DNA of 59,396 nt from Cytophagaceae bacterium (GTDB lineage Bacteria; Bacteroidota; Bacteroidia; Cytophagales; Flexibacteraceae): positions 1 through 59,396 of the forward strand of contig JAIXYP010000040.1 in the NCBI GenBank assembly GCA_027490155.1. Reading direction: 5' to 3'. Below are positions 7,451 to 16,104 of the stretch, piece after piece. The notes under the pieces are model-generated. The model worked only from the letters and a program-made list of their open reading frames with translations. It was not told where the DNA came from and searched no databases. Every line of letters starts with the position of its first letter. The first letter of the stretch is position 1. Position numbers and translations under genes: made by a program.

Positions 7451-9658
7451 ATGATTTGCCTCAGCCAGACTAATCCAGACCAGCCCTCGTGGTTGCGGTC
7501 AACGTCCCTGCATGGGCGAAGAACATGGGCTATAGTCCTGATTGTGGCTACAATGGTAGCTTTCGTTTCTAGGCAACTAGCTGCACAGACAAACTTTGTC
7601 GAGCAGGAGGCTGCTCGTCAAGACCCGATTGTTGGTAAATTACTAGGGCAAATCCTTAGTCAATTTGACCAAGTAGCAGCTGGGGATACTAACCTCCAAC
7701 TCCAGGCCCAAACTTCACTCACTGAGGCTCGGGCCCTCGGTAGCCCAGTCGCAGAATCCAAGTCATTGGTGGTCCTTGGCCTTTTGTACCAACGCAAAGG
7801 TGATGTCCCTTCGGCGAGGGCCTACTTGCTAGAGGCAGCAGACCTGCGCCAACGAACCAATGACCAGCCAGGCCTAGCCAGTGTCTATAACAACTTAGGC
7901 GTACTCGAGCACCAGTACGGCAATTTTGCCGAGGCCATAAGGTATGCACAACAGGCGCTTACAATAAGACAAAAACTTGGGGACAAACCTGGACTGGCAG
8001 CGAGCTTCACGAACATCGGGAACATCTACGAAAGCCAAGGCCTGCTCGACAGAGCCATCGATAGCCATATACAGGCAAATGAACTTTACCTCAAAACCAA
8101 CAATTTGGGGGGGCAAGCAGGCACCTTATCAAACCTTGGCAACCTATACAAACTTCAAGGCCAAAACCCCAAAGCTCTTAAGTCCTACCAAGCGGCGCTG
8201 AAACTATATACAGAGCTCCAAAATCCTGTTGGGCGGGCATTGGTCCTGACCAATTTGGCCGGTATGCTCGCCAATGGCCCACAGTGGCAGGCAGCTTTAG
8301 ACTATGCACTTGAGGCTTTAGCCATCCGACGGCAAGACACCGACATAGAAAGCCAAGTCTTTAGCCTATTGACAGTGGCCGAACTTTTTTTGCAACACAA
8401 CAATACCCAAGTTGCTAGTGTCTACTTGGCAGAGGCCTATCAGAAAGCCATCGAACTAGGTAATGCCTCATTACAAATCAGGTGCCTTAAGCTGATGGCC
8501 AATATGCAGGCGCGCCTAGGAAACTGGGATAAGGCCTTTTTGCTCCAGCTAAGGTACAGCAGGCAAAAGGATAGCCTAGATGCGGCCACCAACATGACCC
8601 AGTTGGCTAAACTCGAAAACCAATACTTGGTCGAGCTCAAACAAAACCAAATCCTGAAGCTGAATGCTGATCGGCGTAAAGCCCAAGCCGACCTATTGAG
8701 CAAAGAAAATACCTTGCTCCAGACCCAACTCTACCTCGTGGCAGGTGGGGTCGGGCTGTTTTTATCGCTGTTATTAGCCTTGTTCTACTTTCGCAGTAAC
8801 CGAAAACAAAAGGGTCTTAATCTGGCCTTACAACACCAGTCTGACTTATTGAGCCATCAAAACACAGTGGTTCAAGAAAAAAATAAGGCGATCATGGACA
8901 GTATTTCCTACGCCCATCAGCTTCAACAAAGTCTCCAACCCGACATAGGATCTTTCGTACAACATGGTCTCGAGGTACGTGTCCATAACCAGCCTCGCGA
9001 TGTTGTTAGTGGGGACTTTTATTGGGCTTTGTCTGATGCTGATGGTGCTGTCTTCGTGATTGCAGACTGTATCGGACACGGAGTGCGGGGTGCCATGCTC
9101 ACGATGTACGGGCAGGTCCTCCTCAATGAGCTTGTGCCTGATACCCATAACTGCCAACCTCATTTACTACTCCAAGAGGTTGATACCCGGCTTTGCCACC
9201 AGTTCCATGAGCCTGACGGGATGCCAACAGGACAGATGGAGATGGCCGTTTTTGTTTTTAAGGCAAAAACCAAGCAGTTGTTGTTTGCCTCTGCAAGATT
9301 ACCCGTTTTTGCCGTCAGCCCGCACGGAGTTGATACCATCAAGTCAGGCCAGTTTGCATTAGGCAATGCCATGGTCCGGTTTAAGGACTTTCAGGTGATT
9401 GAGCTTCCTTTGGACCCTGACATAACTTATTATGTCTGCAGCGATGGCCTTGCAGACCAGTTTGGAGGGCCAGAGGATAAAAAGTTTACACGCAAACGGC
9501 TTCGTGAGATGTTGGCATCTGCTGATGAGCATTTTGGGACAGCTGCCTTGGACAAAAAGATAGCATATTGTGTCCAGACACTAGCAACATGGCAGGGCAA
9601 CACCCCTCAGACTGACGATATTATACTTTCGGCAATGGCATGGCGACCTTCAAAATAG
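7451..9658 (+). CDS. TPR sensor with SpoIIE-type protein phosphatase domain
   Basis: A 735-residue protein. After a signal-like hydrophobic segment come tetratricopeptide repeats from about residue 60 to 400 (for example ASVYNNLGVLEHQYGNFAEA). A transmembrane segment (LYLVAGGVGLFLSLLLALFY), a short coiled coil and a C-terminal PP2C/SpoIIE domain follow. The metal-binding aspartates are present: SGDFYW (Asp522), ADCIGHGVRGA (Asp539), SDGLADQFGG (Asp665) and QTDDII (Asp722/723). The family dephosphorylates serine or threonine on partner-switching proteins. The TPR part should lie outside the membrane and the phosphatase inside. No anti-sigma kinase or antagonist is nearby. No exact TAnnTTTG word was found upstream. 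Confidence 0.85.
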   Translation: MICLSQTNPDQPSWLRSTSLHGRRTWAIVLIVATMVAFVSRQLAAQTNFVEQEAARQDPIVGKLLGQILSQFDQVAAGDTNLQLQAQTSLTEARALGSPVAESKSLVVLGLLYQRKGDVPSARAYLLEAADLRQRTNDQPGLASVYNNLGVLEHQYGNFAEAIRYAQQALTIRQKLGDKPGLAASFTNIGNIYESQGLLDRAIDSHIQANELYLKTNNLGGQAGTLSNLGNLYKLQGQNPKALKSYQAALKLYTELQNPVGRALVLTNLAGMLANGPQWQAALDYALEALAIRRQDTDIESQVFSLLTVAELFLQHNNTQVASVYLAEAYQKAIELGNASLQIRCLKLMANMQARLGNWDKAFLLQLRYSRQKDSLDAATNMTQLAKLENQYLVELKQNQILKLNADRRKAQADLLSKENTLLQTQLYLVAGGVGLFLSLLLALFYFRSNRKQKGLNLALQHQSDLLSHQNTVVQEKNKAIMDSISYAHQLQQSLQPDIGSFVQHGLEVRVHNQPRDVVSGDFYWALSDADGAVFVIADCIGHGVRGAMLTMYGQVLLNELVPDTHNCQPHLLLQEVDTRLCHQFHEPDGMPTGQMEMAVFVFKAKTKQLLFASARLPVFAVSPHGVDTIKSGQFALGNAMVRFKDFQVIELPLDPDITYYVCSDGLADQFGGPEDKKFTRKRLREMLASADEHFGTAALDKKIAYCVQTLATWQGNTPQTDDIILSAMAWRPSK

Positions 9659-9772
9659 GGCTTTAGGGCTAGTTATCGGCACCTCAAATTGCCATATTTG
9701 CCTATAGATAATTCTGGCTTTTTAGTTCGTTGACAAGGACAAAATTGTCATCAGGAAATTGATATCGACCCC

Positions 9773-12757
9773 ATGCGCTCAACCCCGTTTTTGGCCAGCT
9801 TAGCTACCAAAGTTATTGCCCAATTCCAGCAAGATGCCAGCCAACTGACCCTTGTTTTCCCTAACAAGAGGTCAGGTCTCTTCTTCCTAAAATACTTGCG
9901 GGCGCAGCTCCAGACACCGATGTTTTTGCCTCAGGTGCTCGAGATCGATGATCTTGTGGCCCGCATCGCCCACACCAATCGACCTGATGAACTCCAGTTG
10001 GTGGCTTGGCTCTATGAGGTGTTTCAGCAGGTAATGGGACATGGCAACCAAACCGATGCTGAGTCTTTTGCAGATTTTTACCCTTGGGGCCAGATGATGC
10101 TGGCAGATTTTGTGGAGCTCGACAAACAGTTGGTAGAGCCAGACCAAATATTCACGACTATCCAGGACCAAAAAGAGCTGGATAGTTTTTATGGAGACCT
10201 GCTCACTGAGGCCCAGAAACAGGAGATTTCAACCATTTGGGGCAACATTCAGAATACAAAGTCTTCGGACCAAAAGGAAAAGTTCTTGCGGATTTGGCGT
10301 GCCTTGCCATTGATATATAACCAGTTTAACCACAAGCTAAGCCGCCAAGGTTATGCTACCGAGGGTTATCAGTACCGATCGGCCGTTTCCTCACTGGGCC
10401 ACTGGCTGACACAAGACACTGACCGCAGGTTCTGGTTCGTTGGTATAAATGATCTGACCAAAAGCGAAGAGCGCCTAATTGCCCAGATGGTCGAAGCTGA
10501 ACGTGCGACCATCATCTGGGATACTGACCAAGAGCTTCTAAGGCCAAATGCATGGCTGGAGGCTGGTCTGTTCCAGCGGCGTTACTTGGTGCACCCAGTT
10601 TTGAGCCAAACCTTTGATGCCGTATTGCCCCAACATCTTGTGCCGCCCTCAGATAGCAATATCCGTGTACCAGAGGTGATTGCAACAGCCGTGTCGCTTG
10701 TGGTTGGCCAAGCCAAGTTGCTACCTCAGCTGATTGCTACGGAAATGGCTCGCCTCAATGACCAGTCCAAACTGGCCGTTTTGCTGCCAGATCCTGGTAT
10801 GCTATTTTCGGTGCTGAACTCGCTACCAAAGACTGTTACCCAACTAGACCAAAGTGGCCAATTAACCGAGCAGCCCCTATTGGTTAATGTCTCGATGGGG
10901 TATCCTTTTCGGCAGACCCCGCTTTATAGTTTGCTCTATCACCTGATTGAGGCCCAGAAATCTAGCAGGATGGTCAAAGAGCAAGTCTACTTTTACCACG
11001 ACTATGTATTGGCTATCATCCAGCACCCCTACATTGTTGTTAGCAATGGGGAGGCTGTGGCTGAGATAGCCAATACGATCACCAGCCAAAAACTGATCTA
11101 TGTCCCTCAGGACCTCTTAGCAGGATGGCCCATTGGGCAGTTATTGTTCCGTCAGCTCCGAACAAGCCAAGAGATTTTCGATTTCCTGAACGCCCTCTTG
11201 GTCGAACTTAGCCGACAGTTGTTAGAGCGCAGCCCTGAGAACGCTAGTCTGGAAGACGAATACCTCTACCGTGCCATGACTACACTCACCCGGTTTGAGA
11301 GCGTAGTGCAAGCCGCCAGCATTGAGTTGGAGATCGACCTGTTTTGGCAAATGTTGCGCCAGTTGCTAGACCAGATCAAAATGCCCTTTGCCGGCGAACC
11401 GCTCGAAGGCCTCCAGATCCTGGGTATGCTCGAAAGTCGGAACCTAGACTTCGAGTCCGTCATCATCGTAGGTGCCAACGAAGGACTATTGCCCAAACTT
11501 GGTGCCCATGGATCGTTTATCCCATACAACTTGCGCCGCACCTTTGGCCTCACGACCCATAACGAGCAAGATGCCGCCCAGGCCTACTTGTTCTATCGCC
11601 TATTGTTTGGTGCTAAGCGGGTCAACCTCCTCTACAATGCTGAAAGCACCGAGCAGATTAAGGGCGAACCAAGCCGATACTTCTACCAGCTCTACTATGG
11701 TTTGCAATGGCCCGTGCGGCAACAGGTTTTGGCGAGTCAGGTCCAGCAATTGCCAGTGAACCCACTCAATGTCCCTAGCACTCCAGCGATAAGAGCCAAG
11801 ATCCGTAACCGATTTACCGTTGCTGGCGGGGGTGTCAAAACGCTTGATCCATCAGCAATCTCTACTTTGCTGGACTGTAAACTCAAGTTTTACTTTCGGC
11901 AAGTAGGCCAAGTCTATGGTCGTGATGCTGTTACTGAGGAGGCCCAGAGTAATGCCGTTGGCCAATTGTTACACCATAGCATGGAGTGGATTTACCTGCA
12001 GCTCAGAGCGCATAAAGGAGGTAGCAGAGTCGTTGAGGCAACTGATCTTCCATGGCTAAAGGCACAGGTAACTGCAGCGCTAGAGCATGCCTTGCCCCTA
12101 GAAAAGTATCCACCTAATATTGCTGAGTTAAGAGGGCAGCTCCTGATCATCGTGCAGGTTGTTCAGTACTACGTCCACAAATTGCTCGAGCTGGATGCCG
12201 CCTACGCGCCGTTTGAAATTTTGGAGCTTGAGACCGAAAGTAATCAAGACCCTTGGGTGTTGACAATACAAGCAGGTGATGGCACAATCGACCATTTTAG
12301 GCTTGGTGGGCGCATCGACCGTATTGACCGCAAGGATGACAACATCAGGATCATGGACTACAAAACGGGAAAGGTCGACCAGAAGGCAGACTCCCTTGAG
12401 CAAGTTTTTGGTAAGGACGAAAAGAAAAAGTCTTTATCCGCCATGTATCAGATCATGCACTATACTCACCTTTTCGGCCACCGAAACTCTGGTTTGGTAG
12501 CTAATTACAAGCTAGTGCCAGGCATCATTGGCCTCCAGAAGTGCTTCGCTGATAACTATGACATAGGTACCTCGCCCCAAATCCAGATCGGCAAGGATAA
12601 CCCTGTGTTGGACTACCAACGGGAATATGCGCAACAGTTTGAGACGGAGGTACAGTCTCTATTGACTGAGTTGATGGACACCGAAATGGTCTTTAGCCAA
12701 ACCGGAGACCTCAAAACCTGTACTTATTGTGACTATAAAACACTGTGCCAACGCTGA
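9773..12757 (+). CDS. AddB-like inactivated helicase with PD-(D/E)XK nuclease
   Basis: A 994-residue protein with the layout of AddB-type double-strand break repair subunits. The N-terminal region LTLVFPNKRSGLFFLKYLR is a degenerate Walker A. The helicase-like middle contains ESRNLDFESVIIVGANEGLLP, and the nuclease domain has GGRIDRID (Asp849) and IMDYKTGKV (Asp862, Lys864). Cysteine 702 in LLDCKLKFYF together with Cys983, Cys986 and Cys992 (CTYCDYKTLC) fits the 4Fe-4S staple of AddB nucleases. The partner AddA/UvrD helicase is not within the window. The stop region forms one arm of an 11-base inverted repeat. It converges on the ABC-2 permease gene. Confidence 0.85.
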   Translation: MRSTPFLASLATKVIAQFQQDASQLTLVFPNKRSGLFFLKYLRAQLQTPMFLPQVLEIDDLVARIAHTNRPDELQLVAWLYEVFQQVMGHGNQTDAESFADFYPWGQMMLADFVELDKQLVEPDQIFTTIQDQKELDSFYGDLLTEAQKQEISTIWGNIQNTKSSDQKEKFLRIWRALPLIYNQFNHKLSRQGYATEGYQYRSAVSSLGHWLTQDTDRRFWFVGINDLTKSEERLIAQMVEAERATIIWDTDQELLRPNAWLEAGLFQRRYLVHPVLSQTFDAVLPQHLVPPSDSNIRVPEVIATAVSLVVGQAKLLPQLIATEMARLNDQSKLAVLLPDPGMLFSVLNSLPKTVTQLDQSGQLTEQPLLVNVSMGYPFRQTPLYSLLYHLIEAQKSSRMVKEQVYFYHDYVLAIIQHPYIVVSNGEAVAEIANTITSQKLIYVPQDLLAGWPIGQLLFRQLRTSQEIFDFLNALLVELSRQLLERSPENASLEDEYLYRAMTTLTRFESVVQAASIELEIDLFWQMLRQLLDQIKMPFAGEPLEGLQILGMLESRNLDFESVIIVGANEGLLPKLGAHGSFIPYNLRRTFGLTTHNEQDAAQAYLFYRLLFGAKRVNLLYNAESTEQIKGEPSRYFYQLYYGLQWPVRQQVLASQVQQLPVNPLNVPSTPAIRAKIRNRFTVAGGGVKTLDPSAISTLLDCKLKFYFRQVGQVYGRDAVTEEAQSNAVGQLLHHSMEWIYLQLRAHKGGSRVVEATDLPWLKAQVTAALEHALPLEKYPPNIAELRGQLLIIVQVVQYYVHKLLELDAAYAPFEILELETESNQDPWVLTIQAGDGTIDHFRLGGRIDRIDRKDDNIRIMDYKTGKVDQKADSLEQVFGKDEKKKSLSAMYQIMHYTHLFGHRNSGLVANYKLVPGIIGLQKCFADNYDIGTSPQIQIGKDNPVLDYQREYAQQFETEVQSLLTELMDTEMVFSQTGDLKTCTYCDYKTLCQR

Positions 12758-12798
12758 GTTTTTCCGCATAATTGCAGGTATGATCAACGTTGGCACAG
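12743..12798. repeat. 11-base perfect inverted repeat between convergent genes
   Basis: CTGTGCCAACG (12743-12753) pairs perfectly with CGTTGGCACAG (12788-12798) across a 34-base loop. The left arm is inside the last codons of the AddB-like gene. There is no T run on either strand, so this is not a standard intrinsic terminator. Confidence 0.6.
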
Positions 12799-12836
12799 CA
12801 AAGAAAATTTGGCAATTAAGTGCCGGTTGGCCAGCC

Positions 12837-14201
12837 TTATATCTTGTAGAACAACCACTTAGAGAGCTCCTTGTAGGTTACTTTTTTGCCATACATCAGG
12901 ACTCCCACACGGTAGATACGTCCTGCAAGCCAGATACAGCCAATAAAGGTCAAGACCAACGACACCATACTCAGGGCCAACTGCCACATCGGTACCCCAA
13001 ACGGGATCCGGACCATCATTACGATAGGGGAGGTGAAGGGGATAATACTGGCCCATACCGCAGTGGTACTCTCTGGGTCATTGATAGCTGACGAAGCAAT
13101 CATGAAGCCAATAATTAGTGGGATCGTGATCGGGAGCATAAACTGCTGGGTATCCGTCTCGTTATCAACTGCGGATCCCACTGCTGCAAATAAGGAGCCA
13201 TATAGCAGGTAACCACCGATAAAGAAGAAAATAAAGCAACCCAATATCATCGGGATGTTGAGCGAACCTACAATCTTGGTGATTTTGGCCATCGGGTTTT
13301 TGGCGGTATCTGCTGTAGTACCTACTGTGCTTTCAGCTGAGGTACCTGCGATTTGCGGCGCCGTGGTGCTAGCTCCGTTAGCCACTACCTCGGTTTTGGT
13401 TTCCTTTTTGTCTGCTAAAGCCGATACCACTAGTGGCACAGCAATTGTTCCGACCAAATAGCTAAGGCCAATCCAGACCACAAATTGGGTGAGCCCAACA
13501 AGGGCAATGCCAACAACTTTGCCCATCATTAGCTCGAAGGGCTTCACAGAGCTGATCATGACCTCGATGATGCGGCTGGTTTTTTCCTCGATTACTCCAC
13601 GTAGGACCTGCACACCGTACAAGAAAATGAACATATAGATCAAGAATGCCCCTGCAAAGCCAGCTACTGTTGCCGCTGCCGAGCTGCTATCTGACTCTTG
13701 GCCAGCCTCCTTGTCTAGGATCTTGGTATCAATACTGACGTCAACATCCAGCTTGGCTAGGGTCTCTTGGCTGATGCCACTAAGTTTGAGTTTTTGGGCC
13801 TTTAGGTCCTTCTCGATGGCATTGCTGATGTCACTGACAAGGTCCAGCGAAAGGTTTTTGGACGAGATTAGTTTGATTCCCTCCGGTTTTTCGGGGGTGA
13901 TGTTTGGTATTACTAACAAAGCCTCGTAGGTACCGTCTATGACCGATTTTTTGAGCTGGTCCTCTGGCTGATCCGCAAATAAGTATTTAACCTCCTCAGT
14001 ACTTTTGAGTGTCTGGCTGAACTGTTTGGTCTGGTCAATGACAGCAATTGTCTTGAGATCCTTACTGCTCATGGCCATCAGGATAGGCACGATGTAAATA
14101 CCAAGGGTCAAGACAGGCCCAAGGATGGTCATCACGATGAAGGACTTTTTCCGGACCCTGGTCAGGTATTCGCGCTGGATGATGAGGCTAATCTTGCTCA
14201 T
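12837..14201 (-). CDS. ABC-2 family transporter permease (NatB-like)
   Basis: A 454-residue inner membrane protein. The start MSKISLIIQREYLTRVRKKS leads into the first membrane segment (MTILGPVLTLGIYIVPILM). An extracytoplasmic domain of about 150 residues follows, then a cluster of about five membrane segments, including FAGAFLIYMFIFLYGVQVL with the typical RGVIEEKTSRIIEVMISSVK loop. This is the ABC-2 type permease of sodium or drug efflux systems (NatB/YhaP). A low-complexity Ala/Thr-rich insertion lies at about residues 265-305. The ATPase partner would be expected directly upstream but is absent; the neighbouring upstream gene is divergent. Confidence 0.8.
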   Translation of the reverse strand: MSKISLIIQREYLTRVRKKSFIVMTILGPVLTLGIYIVPILMAMSSKDLKTIAVIDQTKQFSQTLKSTEEVKYLFADQPEDQLKKSVIDGTYEALLVIPNITPEKPEGIKLISSKNLSLDLVSDISNAIEKDLKAQKLKLSGISQETLAKLDVDVSIDTKILDKEAGQESDSSSAAATVAGFAGAFLIYMFIFLYGVQVLRGVIEEKTSRIIEVMISSVKPFELMMGKVVGIALVGLTQFVVWIGLSYLVGTIAVPLVVSALADKKETKTEVVANGASTTAPQIAGTSAESTVGTTADTAKNPMAKITKIVGSLNIPMILGCFIFFFIGGYLLYGSLFAAVGSAVDNETDTQQFMLPITIPLIIGFMIASSAINDPESTTAVWASIIPFTSPIVMMVRIPFGVPMWQLALSMVSLVLTFIGCIWLAGRIYRVGVLMYGKKVTYKELSKWLFYKI

Positions 14202-14368
14202 GTGAGTAGGATTGAGTAAAGGAGAACTGAGTAATCAGTGACGGACTGTCTAATCGTAAAACAATGATAAGCCAATAATGCTGACATTGGAACAAGATCA
14301 GCTGCCTTATCTGATTTTTGGCCTGTCAGCCTGACTAGCGGACAAAAAGGCTTTCCAAATAAGTAATC

Positions 14369-14376
14369 CAAAAGTA
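14369..14376 (-). promoter_or_regulatory. possible -7 element of the ABC-2 permease gene
   Basis: Minus-strand TACTTTTG fits TAnnTTTG but lies about 170 bases before the ATG at 14201, and no TTG is at the expected spacing. The DtxR-like palindrome lies just upstream of it. Confidence 0.25.
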
Positions 14377-14396
14377 TCGAATGATCGGAAAAATAA

Positions 14397-14412
14397 TTTA
14401 GGCTTGCCTAAA
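14397..14412. promoter_or_regulatory. DtxR/MntR-like metal repressor operator
   Basis: TTTAGGCTTGCCTAAA is a perfect inverted repeat of 7-base arms around TT. It matches the core of DtxR/IdeR/MntR operators (TTAGGnnnnCCTAA). It overlaps the TTG of the downstream promoter, so a metal-bound repressor here would block the ABC-3 metal permease gene. Confidence 0.75.
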
Positions 14413-14436
14413 CTTTGCTTCAATGCCGTATCTTTG
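14404..14436 (+). promoter_or_regulatory. promoter of the metal ABC permease
   Basis: TTG at 14404-14406, then 22 bases, then TATCTTTG at 14429-14436, an exact TAnnTTTG match. Transcription would begin near 14443, which is downstream of the first in-frame ATG (14423) and so favours the ATG at 14489. Confidence 0.65.
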
Positions 14437-14488
14437 TATTGCTACAAGGCTTCTCGTCAATGTATGGTGGTCTTGTGGTATCCTTGTA

Positions 14489-15361
14489 ATGGACGGATTC
14501 TACATCATTTTGGTAGGCAGTTTGGTGGCAGTGTCATGCGCCTTGCTAGGCTGTTGGCTTGTCCTCAGGAAGATGGCTATGGTCGGCGATGCAATTTCCC
14601 ATGCAATCCTGCCTGGTATTGTAATTGCTTTCTTGGCTACAGGCACCCGTAATACTGGACCTATGTTATTTTGGGCCTGTATGTTTGGCCTATTGAGCAC
14701 GGTTCTGATCGAATGGCTACACCAGAAGGCAAGGCTTCAGACTGATGCAGCCATTGGCGTTACCTTCACTTGGCTTTTTGCCATTGGTGTTATTTTGGTT
14801 TCGGTCTATAGCAGCGAGGTGGATCTGGATCAAGACTGCGTGCTCTATGGTGAGATCGCCTACGTGCCACTCGATCTTTGGGTGACAGGCTCTGGTTGGA
14901 ACCTAGGTCCAAAGGTCGCATGGATATTGGGCGGGGTTTTGACCTTGGTCATCACCTTTGTAACCCTAGGGTATAAGGAGCTCCAACTTTCGACCTTTGA
15001 CCCTGAGTTTGCTCGATTCACCGGGATGCGGACCCAAGTTTGGCATTATAGCCTAATGTCGCTGGTGAGTTTGGTTACGGTTACAGCTTTTGAAGCTGTA
15101 GGGGCCATTTTGGTAGTCGCACTATTGGTTGTACCTGCTGCCATTGCCTACCTGCTAGTTAACTCCTTGAGAGCCATGTTGTTACTTGCAGCTTTGGTGG
15201 GCATAGTCTGCTCCGTAGGGGGGTATGGCATGGCAGTCGTAACAGGTGGATCAATTGCCGGGGCTATGGCCACCGTGGCTGGTTTGCTGCTGTTGCTATC
15301 CGCAGTCGGTACTGTTTTTGTGCGACGATTTTTGTCAAAAGCTAACATCAAAATGGCCTAG
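14489..15361 (+). CDS. ABC-3 family Mn/Zn/Fe transporter permease
   Basis: A 290-residue inner membrane permease of the ZnuB/MntB/TroC family. The start MDGFYIILVGSLVAVSCALL is typical. KMAMVGDAISHAILPGIVIA is the conserved first loop, and VGAILVVALLVVPAAIAYLL is the hallmark of the later helices. It imports divalent metal with an ATPase and a binding protein, neither of which lies beside it. The frame is open to an ATG at 14423, but homologous start position and the promoter at 14404-14436 support 14489. The perfect DtxR/MntR-like operator indicates repression when metal is plentiful. Confidence 0.85.
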   Translation: MDGFYIILVGSLVAVSCALLGCWLVLRKMAMVGDAISHAILPGIVIAFLATGTRNTGPMLFWACMFGLLSTVLIEWLHQKARLQTDAAIGVTFTWLFAIGVILVSVYSSEVDLDQDCVLYGEIAYVPLDLWVTGSGWNLGPKVAWILGGVLTLVITFVTLGYKELQLSTFDPEFARFTGMRTQVWHYSLMSLVSLVTVTAFEAVGAILVVALLVVPAAIAYLLVNSLRAMLLLAALVGIVCSVGGYGMAVVTGGSIAGAMATVAGLLLLLSAVGTVFVRRFLSKANIKMA

Positions 15362-15489
15362 TTTGCCTAATAAATCAGGTTTTGGCCCCGCATACCTTTA
15401 CAATTTGGGCTACAATAGATAGATTAGCCACTTCAAATTTGCAGCCTAGCCATTACGTGCTGTCATAATCCACGCAAAACCGTCCGGAA

Positions 15490-15999
15490 ATGCCGCAGCA
15501 ATTACTAGTTTTGCCAAAGCCCCTTACGGGATATTTAGGTTGTTTGTTGTTGCTATCTCTGCTGCTGCTGTCTGGTTTATCGTCATGCAGGACCGTAGCA
15601 AAACGTCAGTATAAGGAAGTAGGTGGCAACACCGAGGTAGACGGAACTTACAATACTACAAAAGACGCCTACTATAAGTTTGACAAAAAGATGGAGCGAA
15701 TCTATACGCCCATTTATACCATCCGCACCAACCACTATTTGGTCGGCAATGAGTGCATGCGTGAGTTTACGCGCTCAATGGGGTTTGAATACATGCCATA
15801 CGATGAGTATCCACACGAAACTTATGGCCCAGTAGGCTACCATTTCTACAACATAACGAGCCGCATAGGGATGATCTTCAAGAAGGGACCCTTCTGGAAA
15901 TCTAAGGTCAACAAAAGGCTGGCTGAGTGCCGTAGGGCTAGCGGTGATTTTATAGGGCTTAATATGGGCCAACTGGCTGATAATCCTGTTGTTTTCTAG
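15490..15999 (+). CDS. lipoprotein of unknown function
   Basis: A 169-residue predicted lipoprotein. The hydrophobic run LGCLLLLSLLLLSGLSSCRT contains the lipobox LSSC. The mature part is tyrosine-rich (DAYYKFDKKMERIYTPIYTI, EYMPYDEYPHETYGPVGYHF) and ends in a Lys/Arg-rich segment. I do not recognise the family. It lies 128 bases after the metal permease and is followed by a terminator, so it may be the second gene of that transcript or stand alone. Confidence 0.6.
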   Translation: MPQQLLVLPKPLTGYLGCLLLLSLLLLSGLSSCRTVAKRQYKEVGGNTEVDGTYNTTKDAYYKFDKKMERIYTPIYTIRTNHYLVGNECMREFTRSMGFEYMPYDEYPHETYGPVGYHFYNITSRIGMIFKKGPFWKSKVNKRLAECRRASGDFIGLNMGQLADNPVVF

Positions 16000-16025
16000 T
16001 GCCTTATCCTAGTATGTCAAAAAGC

Positions 16026-16053
16026 AAAAGGCCACCTACATGGGTGGCTTTTG
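16026..16053. terminator. terminator between the convergent lipoprotein and purB genes
   Basis: GCCACC (16031-16036) pairs with GGTGGC (16043-16048), followed by TTTTG and preceded by AAAAG, so it can act on both strands. Confidence 0.65.
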
Positions 16054-16104
16054 TTAGGCAGGGTAATTGATGGAGTACCTCTCGATAAAGAAAAGCGACT
16101 GCCG

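Noticed and set aside
14423-14488. N-terminal extension of the metal permease
   Set aside because: It overlaps the predicted promoter and lies upstream of the inferred transcription start; the family begins at the ATG at 14489.
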